Shown here in pieces: positions 63,052 through 64,000 of a stretch of 64,000 nt of DNA. The stretch is taken from assembly GCF_001939045.1 (NCBI RefSeq), contig NZ_MKIM01000031.1:293012-357011 (forward strand), given 5' to 3'. A program made the position numbers and the translations under genes. A model generated the notes under the pieces. It was not told the origin of the DNA. It ran no database searches and worked only from the letters and a program-made list of their open reading frames with translations. Positions within the stretch are counted from its first letter, which is position 1. Each line of letters starts with the position of its first letter. This DNA is from Rhizobium oryziradicis (GTDB lineage: Bacteria; Pseudomonadota; Alphaproteobacteria; Rhizobiales; Rhizobiaceae).

Positions 63052-63807
63052 ATGGCGTTCAATGGAGATATGTCGAGCGGCAGAAGTGGCATGGGAGCCG
63101 AGCTGAAAAGCAGGATCATGTCCAGCCGAGGTGATATTTTTCCCAAGCTGATTGCCATGCAAAAGCTTATCCAGGCACGCAGCTTTGCCGTCTTTCGTGT
63201 CACCGGCTCTGGATTGCCGCGCAAACGGGTGCTGTCTTGTGAATGTGAAAGCTGGGCTGCGGGCGGCACGGGTGGCAGTTACAGTGATGCCTTTGTGGCC
63301 TGCTACGGCGAATTTTTACTCAGCCATATCGATGATTTGCTTTTGCCATTGATGTGGAACGCCAAGAACGACGCGATAAGCTGCACCAGCAGTGATTTTG
63401 GTGCCTTTGTGTCACGGCTTCCAACAGCCAGTCTCCCTTTCGCCGGCTTGGCTTTTCCGGTTCGGCTGGGGGCCGTGGGCAACGGTTTTGTTGTGTTTGG
63501 GATGAGCAGTTCTGACGATTTGAGCAGCGAGGTGATTATTGATCTGCACAATCGCAGCTGCAAATTGATGATGGACATCCTCTCGATGAGCGAACGCAAG
63601 ATGACGCAATCGGAAGCACTGAGCGATCGAGAGATTGCCTGTCTGCAATTGGCAGGCGATGGGCGAATTAGCGAAGAAATTGCCGATAATCTCGGCCTCT
63701 CTGTTCATACCGTCAATGCATATCTTGGATCTGCAACCATCAAGCTGGATTCGGTGAACCGAATTCAGGCAATCGCCAAGGCTATTCGTCTGGGCTATAT
63801 CAACTAA
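63052..63807 (+). CDS. visR: LuxR-type motility regulator VisR
   Basis: The partner of VisN. The 251-residue protein has an N-terminal sensor-like domain and a C-terminal LuxR helix-turn-helix (LSDREIACLQLAGDGRISEE, then IADNLGLSVHTVNAYLGSAT). GAGGCGG lies before the ATG at 63052, and the gene starts 10 nt after visN, so the two are cotranscribed. An upstream in-frame region overlapping visN has no family likeness. The last codon is overlapped by a palindromic repeat. Confidence 0.88.
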   Translation: MAFNGDMSSGRSGMGAELKSRIMSSRGDIFPKLIAMQKLIQARSFAVFRVTGSGLPRKRVLSCECESWAAGGTGGSYSDAFVACYGEFLLSHIDDLLLPLMWNAKNDAISCTSSDFGAFVSRLPTASLPFAGLAFPVRLGAVGNGFVVFGMSSSDDLSSEVIIDLHNRSCKLMMDILSMSERKMTQSEALSDREIACLQLAGDGRISEEIADNLGLSVHTVNAYLGSATIKLDSVNRIQAIAKAIRLGYIN

Positions 63808-63910
63808 AGCCTGTCGCGGCGAATAGGATTCACTGCGACAGGCTTTAGATCTTATTTTGTCGCATGTACGTTATCGTTTTATTGAGTACAATAAAACGCG
63901 ACATGCTTTA
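63806..63910. repeat. Mosaic palindromic repeat after visR
   Basis: The first part is a perfect 12-bp dyad: arms aaagcctgtcgc (63806-63817) and gcgacaggcttt (63835-63846). It overlaps the visR stop codon and could double as its terminator. The second part, from gtcgcatgtacg to acgcgacatgc, is a looser inverted repeat with ttttattg and acaataaaa between. The plan is that of the other three mosaic elements, but the sequences differ. Confidence 0.65.
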
Positions 63911-63964
63911 ATACACTGACGCATTCACGTTGTTTATACAGAGATCCAAACCCGACTGAAGTCT

Positions 63965-64000
63965 CTATTTGATTTCGGAGGCTTCCTGGCGCGCTTCCAG
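63965..64000 (-). CDS. Possible C-terminal end of a minus-strand gene (partial)
   Basis: On the minus strand the last 36 bases read LEARQEASEIK followed by a stop. The composition suggests the tail of a coding sequence that begins beyond the window. Eleven codons are too few to identify it. Confidence 0.25.
   Translation of the reverse strand: MEARQEASEIK

Overview
This 64 kb window looks like a piece of the main chromosome of an alphaproteobacterium of the Rhizobiaceae, probably close to the Agrobacterium/Allorhizobium/Rhizobium branch. The signs are a mdh-sucCDAB-lpdA block, priA beside atpHAGDC, an fdsGBACD formate dehydrogenase operon, ALAS-type hemA, a che operon of the Sinorhizobium type (globin-coupled receptor, STAS protein, cheY1, cheA, cheR, cheB, cheY2, cheD, cheT), and fliF followed by visN and visR. 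Short mosaic palindromic repeats of the kind common between Rhizobiaceae genes occur four times. I see no prophage, insertion sequence, CRISPR array, rRNA or tRNA.

Layout. 0-12 kb is central carbon metabolism on the plus strand: the end of zapE, mdh, a small membrane protein, sucC, an unidentified gene lodged between sucC and sucD, sucD, sucA, sucB, a MAPEG protein, a LysE-type exporter, lpdA and a cytochrome b561. 12-20.5 kb holds a TraB/GumN protein and xerC (minus), a dCache chemoreceptor and priA (plus), and an alginate-lyase-like exported protein (minus). 20.5-26.2 kb is a small membrane protein and the F1 ATP synthase operon, with atpC set apart by a hairpin and a repeat. 26.7-37.2 kb is an accessory redox module: L-lactate dehydrogenase, an ArsR regulator, a LysR regulator, the NAD-dependent molybdenum formate dehydrogenase and an OxlT-like transporter. 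37.3-50.4 kb holds an aldo/keto reductase, an orphan cheW, tamB and tamA, a lipoprotein, hemA with an FNR/FixK-like box, a serine hydrolase and dxr. 50.8-63.8 kb is motility: the che operon, fliF and the visNR master regulators.

How the genes work together. MDH, succinyl-CoA synthetase, 2-oxoglutarate dehydrogenase (SucA, SucB, LpdA) and ATP synthase form the respiratory core. The formate dehydrogenase delivers NADH from formate, and its promoter carries six GATAG/CTATC half-sites that could serve the adjacent LysR protein. HemA feeds haem synthesis and appears to be oxygen-regulated. The che genes encode a complete pathway except for CheW, whose intact gene lies 17 kb away. Between cheA and cheR, where other rhizobia have cheW, there is an open frame with two short CheW-like fragments that still overlaps the cheR start.

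Most of the window is ordinary core genome. The parts most worth a second look are the cheW-like relic, the sucC-sucD insertion, the fds operator cluster, the odd haem-pocket region of the globin receptor, and a 35-codon membrane protein gene upstream of the che operon.
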